The notes under the pieces: model-generated | Database searches by the model: none | Seen by the model: only the letters and a program-made list of their open reading frames with translations | Told to the model about the DNA's origin: nothing | Position numbers and translations under genes: made by a program | Shown: piece after piece, positions 8,774 to 16,795 of the stretch | How positions within the stretch are numbered: the first letter of the stretch is position 1 | Layout of the letters: each line of letters starts with the position of its first letter | Origin: Limisoma sp963590405 | GTDB taxonomy: Bacteria > Bacteroidota > Bacteroidia > Bacteroidales > Muribaculaceae | Direction: 5' to 3' | DNA length: 20,589 nucleotides | NCBI GenBank assembly: GCA_963590405.1 | Contig: CAVAPE010000042.1 | Location: 1-20,589, forward strand

Positions 8774-9292
8774 TTATCTTTTACGGGCGATTACCACACC
8801 ACCGATTATACATGCCAATAACAACACACTGATTGCCTCAAAAGGCAATAGATACTCAAACTTCTCTGTTCCCAAAAGTGCGTGACCGATTTTTTCTACA
8901 GTCACATCGTTGGTCGATGCGAAAAGTGAAGGGGCATCGGCACCAAAGAATGAGAACAAGGCAGAGCCGCAAACCACGACACCAGCGATGGCTGCGACAA
9001 GTCCGAGTGTTTTACGTTTGGAAGCCAAACGCTCGGCGTTGTTGCCGGGTTTGCTTGTGAGCAAAATCGAGAAGACGAACAGCACAAGAATACCGCCTGC
9101 ATACACTGCTATCTGCACAGCACCGAGAAACTCGTAGCCCAACTGGAAATAGATGGCTGCTGTGGCAAAAAGAGTGAAAAGCAGGTAGGTGGCCGAACGC
9201 AAGATTTTACGCGAAGTAACCGACAAAACCGAGAATACGATGATTGCCAGTGCAATCACGCAGTACACGATTGAATTACCTACTACATTCAT
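8774..9292 (-). CDS. nuoJ: Complex I subunit J
   Basis: A 172-residue protein with about five transmembrane helices, similar in length to E. coli NuoJ (184). The motif GYEFLGAVQIAVYAGGILVL near residues 52-71 is the family hallmark, containing the helix that bends during the catalytic cycle. Its place between nuoI and nuoK is the canonical order. It starts 11 nt after the nuoI stop. Confidence 0.95.
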   Translation of the reverse strand: MNVVGNSIVYCVIALAIIVFSVLSVTSRKILRSATYLLFTLFATAAIYFQLGYEFLGAVQIAVYAGGILVLFVFSILLTSKPGNNAERLASKRKTLGLVAAIAGVVVCGSALFSFFGADAPSLFASTNDVTVEKIGHALLGTEKFEYLLPFEAISVLLLACIIGGVVIARKR

Positions 9293-9303
9293 ATATATTT
9301 ATA

Positions 9304-9903
9304 TTAATTTTTTTCTGATGATTCTTCATTTTTTGGGGCCTCTGCTGCCTTGGCTGCTTCTGCGGCTGCCTTGGCTGCCTTTGCAGCGGCTGCTTTTGCC
9401 AACGCTGCTTCCTTGGCTTTCTGCTGCTCTTCCCAAATCTTCACAGGGTCTGGCTCAGGAAGATAGTTCAGTTGTTTCACAAGTTTCGAACGGGTGTAGA
9501 CTGCATGCTCGAACTTGTTAGTAAAATGAATTGCGTGAGAGGCACAAGCCGTAACACACATCTGACAGAATGTGCAACTACCGAGGTCGTACACATACTT
9601 GTCCAATACTTTTTTCTTTTTTCCGTCGGGCAATTCCACCATCTTTGACTCGATGTGGATTGTCTGATTCGGACAACTCATTTGGCAAAGACCGCAAGCA
9701 ATGCACTTGTGTCTGCCGTTTTCATCATAGATGAGTTCCAACGTGCCACGAAAACGTTCGCCTACTGGCAAATTGTCTCTGTTGTCAGGATATTCCTCCG
9801 TCACTTTCTTGGTGACGAACTCCTTTCCTGTCACTTCCATTCCCTTCAAAAGGCTGACCATACCTTTGCCTAATCCGGTGAAGTAATCTTTTACGCTACT
9901 CAT
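9304..9903 (-). CDS. nuoI: Complex I subunit I, 8Fe-ferredoxin subunit with Ala/Lys-rich tail
   Basis: I place the start at the ATG at 9903 (MSSVKDYFTG), giving 199 residues; a TTG seven codons upstream (9924) is a less likely start. Two [4Fe-4S] motifs are complete: Cys67/70/73 with Cys77 (CIACGLCQMSCP) and Cys110/113/116 with Cys120 (CTFCQMCVTACA). The second is followed by Ala121 rather than the usual Pro. The subunit carries clusters N6a/N6b, which pass electrons to NuoB. Residues about 155-199 form a highly charged Ala/Lys/Glu tail with about 18 alanines, absent from E. coli NuoI (180 residues). With no NuoEFG encoded, NuoI lies close to where electrons must enter. It is the first nuo gene after the embedded atp operon, about 110 nt behind atpG. 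Confidence 0.95.
   Translation of the reverse strand: MSSVKDYFTGLGKGMVSLLKGMEVTGKEFVTKKVTEEYPDNRDNLPVGERFRGTLELIYDENGRHKCIACGLCQMSCPNQTIHIESKMVELPDGKKKKVLDKYVYDLGSCTFCQMCVTACASHAIHFTNKFEHAVYTRSKLVKQLNYLPEPDPVKIWEEQQKAKEAALAKAAAAKAAKAAAEAAKAAEAPKNEESSEKN
9344..9385. repeat. Two tandem 21-nt units within the nuoI 3' end
   Basis: The units 9344-9364 and 9365-9385 share GCTGCCTTGGCTGC and differ at only 3 of 21 positions. They encode two 7-residue Ala/Lys/Glu blocks of the NuoI tail. The pattern suggests in-frame tandem duplication of coding DNA. Confidence 0.8.
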
Positions 9904-9944
9904 AACTCTATTGTGTTCAGTCAACTGTTTTTCGCATACCGGTT

Positions 9945-9996
9945 AAAAAAATTAATAAAAACATCTGGAAGGAGGTCCGGTATGTTCGCCTCCTCC
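9945..9996 (-). terminator. Hairpin plus T-rich tract between atpG and nuoI (possible partial terminator)
   Basis: On the minus strand GGAGGAGG pairs with CCTCCTTCC (8 bp with one bulged T) around a 13-nt loop. It is followed after a few bases by a tract containing TTTTT and then TTTTTTT. It starts 17 nt after the atpG stop. The T-run is not immediately adjacent to the stem, so termination may be incomplete. No convincing promoter is visible between it and nuoI, which favours an attenuator or processing site over a full operon end. Confidence 0.5.
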
Positions 9997-10013
9997 CCGA
10001 TGTCTGTTGAAGT

Positions 10014-10892
10014 TTATTTCTCCACTTGACCGCCGAGTATGTCGAGCAATTCTGTCGTGATACCCTGCTGTCGAAGTTTGTTGTATTCCAATTGCAGAGA
10101 CTCGTGCAACTTCTGTGCATTGTCGTTTGCACTCTGCATTGCCATCACACGCGCTGCCTGCTCAGAGGCGGCGTTCTGACCAAACACTTCCTGTGTCATC
10201 GACAAGACGTAGAGCGGAAGGATGGTGTTGTAGATACGGTTGGCGTCAGGTTCGAAAAGATACGGACGGTTAGTTGGTCCGTCGGCGTTGCCGAAGGCCT
10301 CTGGCGAGACAGGCAACAGTTGCTGCACTGTCAGGCGTTGCTTGCCGGCCGACAGATATTTCATCGACACGACTTCAACCCGGTCGGTCTGACCGCCGAC
10401 AAAATCGGCTTTCATTTTGTCGACAAGTTCCCGGATTTGGTCAATGCCCGATTTAGGGCCGGCTGAAGTGTGGGCCACTTCTACCCCATCGACCTTGAGT
10501 GCGGAGGTTGCTGCCTTTTCGAGTTTCTTGCCGATTGGCACTACCGTCACCTTTACCGTCGGATTTGCCTCACGAAGCTCGTTGATGCGGTGCAACACGC
10601 CCTTGAAGATGTTGATGTTGTAGGCGCCACAAAGTCCCTCGTCGGAACCGAGTGTCACTATCGTAACCGTCTTCACGTCGCGAACGTCAGTCAACTCTGA
10701 GGTGTACTCGGCATCGGCCTGCATCAAATTGCCCATGATGCTCTGAAGCTGATTGCGGAACGGCACCAAACGGCTCAAGCCCTGTTCGGCCTTGTGCATC
10801 TTTGCCGACGAAATCATCTTCATTGCGCCAGTGATTTTCTCTGACGACGCAACCGAACTGATTCTACCTTTAAGTTCTCTTAACGTTGACAT
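10014..10892 (-). CDS. atpG: ATP synthase gamma subunit
   Basis: A 292-residue F1 rotor shaft subunit, normal length (E. coli 287). The N-terminal helix begins with STLRELKGRISSV and continues SEKITGAMKMISSAKM, the strongly conserved coiled-coil start that contacts the beta subunits. The C-terminal helix ends with SANDNAQKLHESLQLEYNKL, matching the family's paired coiled coil. LGSDEGLCGAYN near residue 80 is the conserved core motif. It is the last gene of the atp block, 19 nt after atpA, and a hairpin follows it. Confidence 0.97.
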   Translation of the reverse strand: MSTLRELKGRISSVASSEKITGAMKMISSAKMHKAEQGLSRLVPFRNQLQSIMGNLMQADAEYTSELTDVRDVKTVTIVTLGSDEGLCGAYNINIFKGVLHRINELREANPTVKVTVVPIGKKLEKAATSALKVDGVEVAHTSAGPKSGIDQIRELVDKMKADFVGGQTDRVEVVSMKYLSAGKQRLTVQQLLPVSPEAFGNADGPTNRPYLFEPDANRIYNTILPLYVLSMTQEVFGQNAASEQAARVMAMQSANDNAQKLHESLQLEYNKLRQQGITTELLDILGGQVEK

Positions 10893-10911
10893 TACCTATT
10901 CTCCGTTTCTT

Positions 10912-12489
10912 TTATTGAGCATATTTAGCAGACACTGCCTTGGCTGTCTCGGTGAGCACTGCTTCAACCTCTTCGGTGAGCTTGCCTTCCTTGAGCACGT
11001 CGAGCACGTCAGCCTTGTGACCTGCCTGGAGCATCTGGATAAACTCTGTTTCAAACTCTGCCACCTTGTCCATCGGCACTGCCGACAGCAATCCGCGAGT
11101 ACCGCAATAGATTACGGCAATCTGCTCTTCTACAGCCATAGGATGATACTGCGGCTGGATGAGCAGGCGCTCATTCTTACGGCCCTTGTCGATTGTGCGG
11201 GCGGTTACGGGGTCGATGTCGCCACCGAACTTGGTGAACGATTCCAACTCACGGAACTGTGCCTGATCAATCTTCAACGTACCGGCAATTTTCTTCATCG
11301 CCTTGATTTGGGCGTTACCACCCACACGCGACACTGAAATACCTACGTTGATTGCTGGACGGATACCGCTGTTGAACAATCCAGACTCAAGGAATATCTG
11401 ACCGTCGGTGATTGAAATCACATTGGTTGGGATATATGCCGAAACGTCGCCAGCTTGAGTCTCGATGATAGGAAGCGCTGTGAGCGAGCCGCCGCCCTTG
11501 ACCATAGGTTTCAAAGCCTCTGGAAGGTCGTTCATACTCTTTGCCACCTCGTCGTTTTCGATAATCTTCGCTGCACGCTCGAGCAAACGAGAGTGGAGGT
11601 AGAAGATATCGCCCGGGTAGGCCTCACGTCCTGACGGACGCTTCAAAATCAATGAAAGTTCGCGGTAAGCCACTGCCTGCTTGGAGAGGTCATCGTAGAC
11701 GATGAGCGCATCGCGCCCGCTGTCGCGGAAGTACTCGCCGATAGCAGCACCAGCAAATGGAGAGTAGTAGCGCATAGCCGCTGAGTCGCTTGCAGAAGCT
11801 GCAACGACTACAGTGTAGTCCATAGCGCCATACTTTTTCAAAGTGTTGACCAACGTAGCGATTGAAGAGGCTTTCTGTCCGATTGCCACATAGATGCAAT
11901 AGACAGGCTTGCCCTGCTCATAATTCTGACGTTGGTTGATAATAGTGTCGATAGCGATGGCAGACTTACCTACTTGGCGGTCGCCGATGATAAGCTCACG
12001 CTGACCACGGCCGATAGGCACCATAGAGTCGACTGCCTTCAAACCTGTTTGCAGCGGTTGCTTCACAGGCTGGCGGAAAATAACGCCCGGAGCCTTGCGG
12101 TCGAGTGGCAGACGAATCAATTTGCCATCGATAGGTCCACGACCATCAATCGGTTCACCCAGGACGTTGATTACACGCCCCAATAGGCCTTCGCCTACTG
12201 GTATGGATGCGATTTCACCCGTGCGACGCACCGACATGTCCTCTGTCACTTCGTTGACTTTGTCAAGAAGGACAACACCCACGTTGCTCTCTTCAAGGTT
12301 CATGGCGACACCCGTAGCGCCGTTGTCAAACACAACGAGCTCGTTTGCCTCCACCTTGTCGAGACCATAGACGTGAGCCACACCGTCGCCGACGTTGAGC
12401 ACTGTGCCAACCTCCTCAAACTGCGCCTTGCCTTTAAGGCCGTCGAGTTGCTGCTTCAGTATGTCTGAAATCTCACTTGGGTCAATCAT
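10912..12489 (-). CDS. atpA: ATP synthase alpha subunit
   Basis: A 525-residue non-catalytic nucleotide-binding subunit of F1 (E. coli 513). Walker A is GDRQVGKS at 169-176, and the arginine finger is Arg388 in SVSRVGGNAQ, completing the catalytic sites of the beta subunit. A short insertion around residues 310-333 precedes GSLTALPIIETQ, making this protein slightly longer than the E. coli one. It starts one nucleotide after the atpH stop, implying translational coupling. Confidence 0.98.
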   Translation of the reverse strand: MIDPSEISDILKQQLDGLKGKAQFEEVGTVLNVGDGVAHVYGLDKVEANELVVFDNGATGVAMNLEESNVGVVLLDKVNEVTEDMSVRRTGEIASIPVGEGLLGRVINVLGEPIDGRGPIDGKLIRLPLDRKAPGVIFRQPVKQPLQTGLKAVDSMVPIGRGQRELIIGDRQVGKSAIAIDTIINQRQNYEQGKPVYCIYVAIGQKASSIATLVNTLKKYGAMDYTVVVAASASDSAAMRYYSPFAGAAIGEYFRDSGRDALIVYDDLSKQAVAYRELSLILKRPSGREAYPGDIFYLHSRLLERAAKIIENDEVAKSMNDLPEALKPMVKGGGSLTALPIIETQAGDVSAYIPTNVISITDGQIFLESGLFNSGIRPAINVGISVSRVGGNAQIKAMKKIAGTLKIDQAQFRELESFTKFGGDIDPVTARTIDKGRKNERLLIQPQYHPMAVEEQIAVIYCGTRGLLSAVPMDKVAEFETEFIQMLQAGHKADVLDVLKEGKLTEEVEAVLTETAKAVSAKYAQ

Positions 12490-12490
12490 T

Positions 12491-13036
12491 TTATTTCTTA
12501 CTTAGAAGTTTTAAACGCAATTTTCTTAAATCATTACTCATCGAAGCGTCGAGCACCTCGCCGTCGACGCGCACAGTGAAGCCTCCGATGAGAGAGGCGT
12601 CGATGCGCTGACGATATTCGATGGTGCGTCCCTTGAGATGAGCTTGCACGGATTCCTTGATTTTGTCAATGGTTGCTACTGGCAACTCATTGGCAGTGAC
12701 TATCTCGACTTGCGAAATTTTGTTGATGTCGCGATAGCGCTTGCCATAGGCCAACGCCATTGACCGCATGAAGGATTCCCGTCCATGGCTGAAAACGAGT
12801 TTGAAAAACTTGTCCAGACATCCGTCCTTCTCCGCTCCGGCAGCGACAAGAAGCAACTGCAACTTGTCGGCCAGCGGAAGGAACGGATTTTCCACCGCAC
12901 GCTTCATCTCATGATGCGCCTGGTAGCCGGCAGCGAGCTGAGTTGTCTGAGCATAGACAGCATCGGCCTTTCCGGCTTCCTGTGCAAAGAGGAAGAGCGC
13001 TTTTGCATAGCGGCTTGGAATTAGTCCTTCATTCAT
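12491..13036 (-). CDS. atpH: ATP synthase delta subunit (peripheral stalk)
   Basis: A 181-residue OSCP/delta family protein (E. coli 177) that ties the peripheral stalk to the top of F1. The N-terminus IPSRYAKALFLFAQEAG is the typical RYAKALF start of the family. The C-terminal section DASLIGGFTVRVDGEVLDAS fits the conserved GG-F-x-V-x-(V/I)-x-D pattern. It lies between atpF and atpA, the normal order, 23 nt after atpF. Confidence 0.96.
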   Translation of the reverse strand: MNEGLIPSRYAKALFLFAQEAGKADAVYAQTTQLAAGYQAHHEMKRAVENPFLPLADKLQLLLVAAGAEKDGCLDKFFKLVFSHGRESFMRSMALAYGKRYRDINKISQVEIVTANELPVATIDKIKESVQAHLKGRTIEYRQRIDASLIGGFTVRVDGEVLDASMSNDLRKLRLKLLSKK

Positions 13037-13059
13037 CTTTTACAATTTAAATTTGTATA

Positions 13060-13557
13060 CTAATTTTTCGTTTCAATCTCATCCAGCAATTTGTCAACAA
13101 GCTGCGACTGAGCTTTGTCGTCAGCCATCCGCTGGCGGAGCAACTGCTCTGCAATCTGAATGGCGAATGTGCTGACCTCGTTGCGGAATTGCAGTTCGGC
13201 TTCCTTGCGTTCCTGCTCAATGGAAACCTTGGCGGCATCCATCACCTTCTGAGCCTCGACCGTAGCGGCCTCTTTGGCTTCTTCGATGATTTGAGCTTTC
13301 ATGCGGGCAGCCTCACGCAGAATTTCTGCCTGCTGCTTTTGTGCCTCAACGATAAACTTGTCCGCCTCAGCCTTCGCATTGTCGACATGTTCCTTGGCTT
13401 CCTCTGCGTATGCCACACCCTTGTCAATCAAGTCGGCACGCTCCGTCATCATCTTGATGATGGCAGGCCATGCAAACTTGCCAAGGAGGACGCACAGCAG
13501 CACGAAGACCACGAACATCCAAAAGACTAAGCCAAATGAAGGCGTAAACAGTTCCAT
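13060..13557 (-). CDS. atpF: ATP synthase b subunit
   Basis: A 165-residue protein with one N-terminal membrane helix (about residues 9-30, LVFWMFVVFVLLCVLLGKFA) followed by a long charged, Ala/Glu/Lys-rich coiled coil. It forms the dimeric peripheral stalk of Fo. Only one b-type gene is present, so the stalk is probably a homodimer. It ends in TAG. Because the next gene lies behind that stop, TAG is a working terminator codon in this genome. Confidence 0.96.
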   Translation of the reverse strand: MELFTPSFGLVFWMFVVFVLLCVLLGKFAWPAIIKMMTERADLIDKGVAYAEEAKEHVDNAKAEADKFIVEAQKQQAEILREAARMKAQIIEEAKEAATVEAQKVMDAAKVSIEQERKEAELQFRNEVSTFAIQIAEQLLRQRMADDKAQSQLVDKLLDEIETKN

Positions 13558-13576
13558 CTCTTAAAGCTTTGCTTGA

Positions 13577-13840
13577 TTAGATGAACAACGAAAGGATACA
13601 AACGATAACACCGAACAAGGCAACACCTTCGACGAGGGCTGCGATGACGATCATATTACTACGAATGTCGCTTGAAGACTCTGGTTGACGCGCAATGGCT
13701 TCCATAGCGGCGGCACCAATCTTACCGATACCGATACCTGCACCGATGGCTGCGATTGAAGCACCCAAACATGCACCCATTTTGTCAAGTCCTAAAGACA
13801 TAACTGCATCAGCGGCTTGCGCTAAAATCATTCCTAACAT
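13577..13840 (-). CDS. atpE: ATP synthase c subunit (rotor ring)
   Basis: An 87-residue two-helix hairpin. Helix 1 carries the Gly-rich GAGIGIGKIGAAAMEAIARQPE region and helix 2 contains the ion-binding carboxylate Glu71 in AALVEGVALFG. The sodium ligands of Ilyobacter-type c subunits are absent: the Gln of helix 1 is Ile38, and the Ser-Thr following the Glu are Gly-Val. A proton-binding ring is therefore expected. The N-terminus is somewhat longer than the E. coli c subunit (79). Met4 is an alternative start. Confidence 0.97.
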   Translation of the reverse strand: MLGMILAQAADAVMSLGLDKMGACLGASIAAIGAGIGIGKIGAAAMEAIARQPESSSDIRSNMIVIAALVEGVALFGVIVCILSLFI

Positions 13841-13887
13841 AGTAATTAAATTTTTAAATTGTTATTGTTTTTCTTTTTGTTTTTAAG
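13841..13887 (-). promoter_or_regulatory. A-rich leader before atpE
   Basis: The 47 nt between atpB and atpE is almost entirely A and T on the coding strand, with A-runs such as TTAAAAACAAAAAGAAAAAC and no Shine-Dalgarno motif. Bacteroidota often use A-rich, unstructured leaders for efficient initiation. The c subunit is needed in many copies per enzyme, so this may be a translation-enhancing leader. This is inferred from composition only. Confidence 0.35.
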
Positions 13888-14976
13888 TTAAGCAGCTTCC
13901 ACCTCTTTGTGCTCTGGCTCTGCCACAGCAAGAGAGATGAACAGCGTTGAAAGCATTGTGAACACATACGCCTGGATGAAACTTACAAGCACATCCAAGA
14001 GGAGCATAAACAATGAGAAGAACACCGAAACGACGGTAGTGGCTGTTGTCACTCCTGCGCCAAACGGTGCGAAAATAAATATCAACAGCGTCAGCACTAT
14101 CACTATCATGTGACCGCCCATCATGTTGGCAAACAAACGGACACACAACGCTGCTGGCTTGGTGAAGATACCGAAGAGTTCGATGACTGGCATAATCGGC
14201 AACGGAAATTTGAGTGCCAATGGCACTTCCGGCCAAAAGATGTCTTTCCAATAGTGCTTGTTGCCTTTCACGTTGGTTATAACGAACGTGCAAAGCGCAA
14301 GTACTAAAGTGATTGCGACATTACCGGTCAAGTTGGCTCCACCAGGGAAAATCACAACCAAACCCAACAGGTTCATAGTGAAGATGAAGAAAAACGCTGT
14401 CAACAGGTAGCCTGCAAACTTCGGTGCCTTTTCGCCCAAAGTGTCCTTCAGCACGCCGTCGTAGATGAAGCCCACGAGCGCCTCTATGGCACCCATTCCC
14501 TTGCGGGGGGCTTTCATGCCGTTGCGCTTGTAGTAGCGCACTAGCGACATCATTACTGCGAGGACAACAAGAGCGGAAATCATCAGTCCAGCAACGTCCT
14601 TAGTGATTGACAAGTCAATCGGTCTGAACTCTTTGCCGCCGGCTTCCACTTGCACCACTTTGCCGCTATTGTCGCCTTCGGAGGCAATGCAGTAGACCAC
14701 GCCGTTACCGGCATCGTAGGTCTGTCCGCCAGTTACCCGTGAAGAACTGAACAAATGCCAACCGCCGTTTGAGTCATTGACGATGATTGGCAACGGGATG
14801 CGGTGCGTATGAGAAAAAGGCACTTCCCAGCCGTAGGCATCGCCAAGGTGCTCGAAGATGATTTCCTGAAGGTTCATATCGCCCTCAGAACTCTTCTCGC
14901 CCTCCTGCGTAGACGCTGCCCGCAACGGCAATGCCGCTACGACCAATGTCACCAATATGGCCAGTATTTTCTTCAT
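13888..14976 (-). CDS. atpB: ATP synthase a subunit with long periplasmic N-terminal extension
   Basis: A 362-residue protein, about 90 longer than E. coli subunit a (271). Residues 1-21 look like a cleavable signal peptide (MKKILAILVTLVVAALPLRA), followed by about 105 mostly polar residues before the first membrane helix near 128-146. The stator core is intact: Arg280 in CVRLFANMMGGH is the essential arginine (E. coli R210), and Gln335 in SFIQAYVFTMLS matches Q252. Together with the c ring it forms the proton half-channels. Extended N-termini are known in Bacteroidota AtpB. The start is 4 nt after the atpC stop. Confidence 0.96.
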   Translation of the reverse strand: MKKILAILVTLVVAALPLRAASTQEGEKSSEGDMNLQEIIFEHLGDAYGWEVPFSHTHRIPLPIIVNDSNGGWHLFSSSRVTGGQTYDAGNGVVYCIASEGDNSGKVVQVEAGGKEFRPIDLSITKDVAGLMISALVVLAVMMSLVRYYKRNGMKAPRKGMGAIEALVGFIYDGVLKDTLGEKAPKFAGYLLTAFFFIFTMNLLGLVVIFPGGANLTGNVAITLVLALCTFVITNVKGNKHYWKDIFWPEVPLALKFPLPIMPVIELFGIFTKPAALCVRLFANMMGGHMIVIVLTLLIFIFAPFGAGVTTATTVVSVFFSLFMLLLDVLVSFIQAYVFTMLSTLFISLAVAEPEHKEVEAA

Positions 14977-14980
14977 AGTC

Positions 14981-15220
14981 CTAATAAATACATACTGACA
15001 CTACGTTCCTGTCAACATCGACGATTCCGCCTTCAATGGCCATCGACTCGCGTTGTGCAGCGCCCTCGGCTTGATATTCAATCGAGCCTTTGGTGAGTGC
15101 CGACACAAGGGAGGCATGGTTTTCGAGCACGGTGAACAATCCGTTCTCTCCCGGAAGCATCACCATCGAAACCTGTCCGTCAAACAGAATCTTTTCAGCT
15201 GAAATCACTTTTAGTGTCAT
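14981..15220 (-). CDS. atpC: ATP synthase epsilon subunit, short form without C-terminal helices
   Basis: Only 79 residues (E. coli 139). It contains just the N-terminal beta-sandwich, with the conserved PGENGLFTVLENHASLVSAL region and GGIVDVDRNVVSV at the end. The two-helix C-terminal domain that inhibits ATP hydrolysis in many bacteria is missing. The TAG stop is real: continuing in this frame overlaps atpB in a different frame and soon ends. Short epsilon subunits are usual in Bacteroidota and Chlorobi. It follows atpD by 16 nt. Confidence 0.95.
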   Translation of the reverse strand: MTLKVISAEKILFDGQVSMVMLPGENGLFTVLENHASLVSALTKGSIEYQAEGAAQRESMAIEGGIVDVDRNVVSVCIY

Positions 15221-15236
15221 CTCTTAGTTTCGTTAC

Positions 15237-16742
15237 TTATTGATCAATCTCAGCCAACAGTTTCTTGCCCTTCTCGATGGCTTCGTCGATAGTGCCGACA
15301 TTGAGGAATGCCTGCTCTGGATATTCGTCGACTTCGCCGTTGAGAATCATCTTGAAACCGCGGATTGTCTCGCTCAAAGGCACCATTACGCCTGGCAGAC
15401 CAGTGAACTGCTCTGCAACGTGGAACGGCTGTGAGAAGAAACGTTGCGCGCGACGTGCGCGGGCAACTGTGAGTTTATCTTCATCCGACAGCTCGTCAAC
15501 GCCGAGGATGGCAATGATGTCCTGAAGTTCGTTGTACTTTTGAAGCAACTGCTTCACTGCTTGAGCCACATTGTAGTGCTCCTCGCCAATGATGTTCGGG
15601 TCGAGGATACGTGATGTGGACTCCAATGGGTCGACAGCCGGGTAGATACCAAGTTCTGAAATCTTACGGCTAAGCACCGTGGTAGCATCCAAGAAATTGA
15701 ATGTTGTTGCCGGTGCAGGGTCGGTCAAGTCGTCGGCAGGCACATAGATGGCCTGTACTGACGTGATAGAGCCCTGTTTTGTCGACGTAATACGTTCCTG
15801 AAGAGCACCCATCTCGGAAGCAAGTGTAGGCTGATAGCCCACAGCCGAAGGCATACGGCCAAGAAGAGCCGAAACCTCAGAACCTGCTTGCGTGAAACGG
15901 AAAATGTTGTCGATGAACAGAAGGATGTCCTTCGAACCGCCATCCTGGTCGCGGAACTGCTCAGCCACAGTAAGGCCGGACAATGCCACACGAAGACGAG
16001 CGCCCGGGGGCTCATTCATCTGTCCGAACACGAGCGCGATCTGCGACTTTTTCAAAGCCTCAGGATCGACATCATCGATGTTCCATTCTCCTTTTTCCAT
16101 GCCCTCCATGAATTTGTCACCATACTTGAGCACGCCGCTCTCGAGCATTTCGCGCAGAAGGTCGTTACCCTCACGAGTACGCTCGCCAACGCCGGTAAAC
16201 ACGGAGAAACCGTTCTGACCGATGGCGATGTTGTTGATAAGCTCCATGATAAGCACGGTCTTACCTACACCTGCACCACCGAACAATCCGATTTTACCGC
16301 CTTTCAAGTACGGCTCCAAGAGGTCAATCACCTTGATTCCCGTGTAGAGAATCTCAGAACTGATCGACAAATCGTCGAACTTCGGCGCTGGTTGATGGAT
16401 TGGTCGACGATTTTCGTTCGACAAGGCAGGCAAGTGGTCGATTGGCTGACCGATAACGTTCAGCAATCGTCCTTTGACCTGTTCACCTGTAGGAACGGAA
16501 ATCGGTTGCCCTAAATTTTCAACCTCCATACCGCGTCGAAGACCATCGGTCGCGTCCATTGCGACGCATCTCACCGTCTGTTCGCCAATGTGCTGCTCCA
16601 CTTCGAGCAACAAGTCGGCGCCGTCAGGACGACCCACCTTCAATGCCGTATAGATTGGTGGCAAGTCGTTTTTGTCGATGTCGAATGACACGTCGACCAC
16701 AGGTCCGATTACCTGTGTGATCTTTCCTAAATTGTTGGTCAT
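15237..16742 (-). CDS. atpD: ATP synthase beta subunit (catalytic)
   Basis: A 501-residue catalytic F1 subunit (E. coli 460). Walker A is GGAGVGKT at 155-162, the catalytic Glu is Glu187 in GVGERTREG, Walker B is LLFIDNIFRF, and the gamma-contacting loop is DELSDEDKLTVARARR. An insertion rich in acidic and Lys residues (EKGEWNIDDVDPEALKKS, about 216-233) explains part of the extra length. It is the first gene of the atp block, 53 nt after nuoH. That AT-rich spacer shows no clear promoter, so it is probably co-transcribed with the upstream nuo genes. Confidence 0.98.
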   Translation of the reverse strand: MTNNLGKITQVIGPVVDVSFDIDKNDLPPIYTALKVGRPDGADLLLEVEQHIGEQTVRCVAMDATDGLRRGMEVENLGQPISVPTGEQVKGRLLNVIGQPIDHLPALSNENRRPIHQPAPKFDDLSISSEILYTGIKVIDLLEPYLKGGKIGLFGGAGVGKTVLIMELINNIAIGQNGFSVFTGVGERTREGNDLLREMLESGVLKYGDKFMEGMEKGEWNIDDVDPEALKKSQIALVFGQMNEPPGARLRVALSGLTVAEQFRDQDGGSKDILLFIDNIFRFTQAGSEVSALLGRMPSAVGYQPTLASEMGALQERITSTKQGSITSVQAIYVPADDLTDPAPATTFNFLDATTVLSRKISELGIYPAVDPLESTSRILDPNIIGEEHYNVAQAVKQLLQKYNELQDIIAILGVDELSDEDKLTVARARRAQRFFSQPFHVAEQFTGLPGVMVPLSETIRGFKMILNGEVDEYPEQAFLNVGTIDEAIEKGKKLLAEIDQ

Positions 16743-16795
16743 TTCGTTTTACAATTAATAAACTAATATTTATTCTCTCTCAAAAAATAAATCTC

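Noticed and set aside
9904..9924. TTG start seven codons upstream for nuoI
   Set aside because: An ATG at 9903 gives a typical NuoI N-terminus; the upstream codons add nothing recognisable.
13041..13060. AT-rich imperfect palindrome between atpF and atpH
   Set aside because: Only A and T pairing with no T-tract or known operator; expected by chance in a short AT-rich spacer.
16743..16795. Possible promoter between nuoH and atpD (TTTG followed by TATTAATT)
   Set aside because: The -33 box is present but no TAnnTTTG lies at 19-21 nt; AT-rich spacers produce such partial matches easily.
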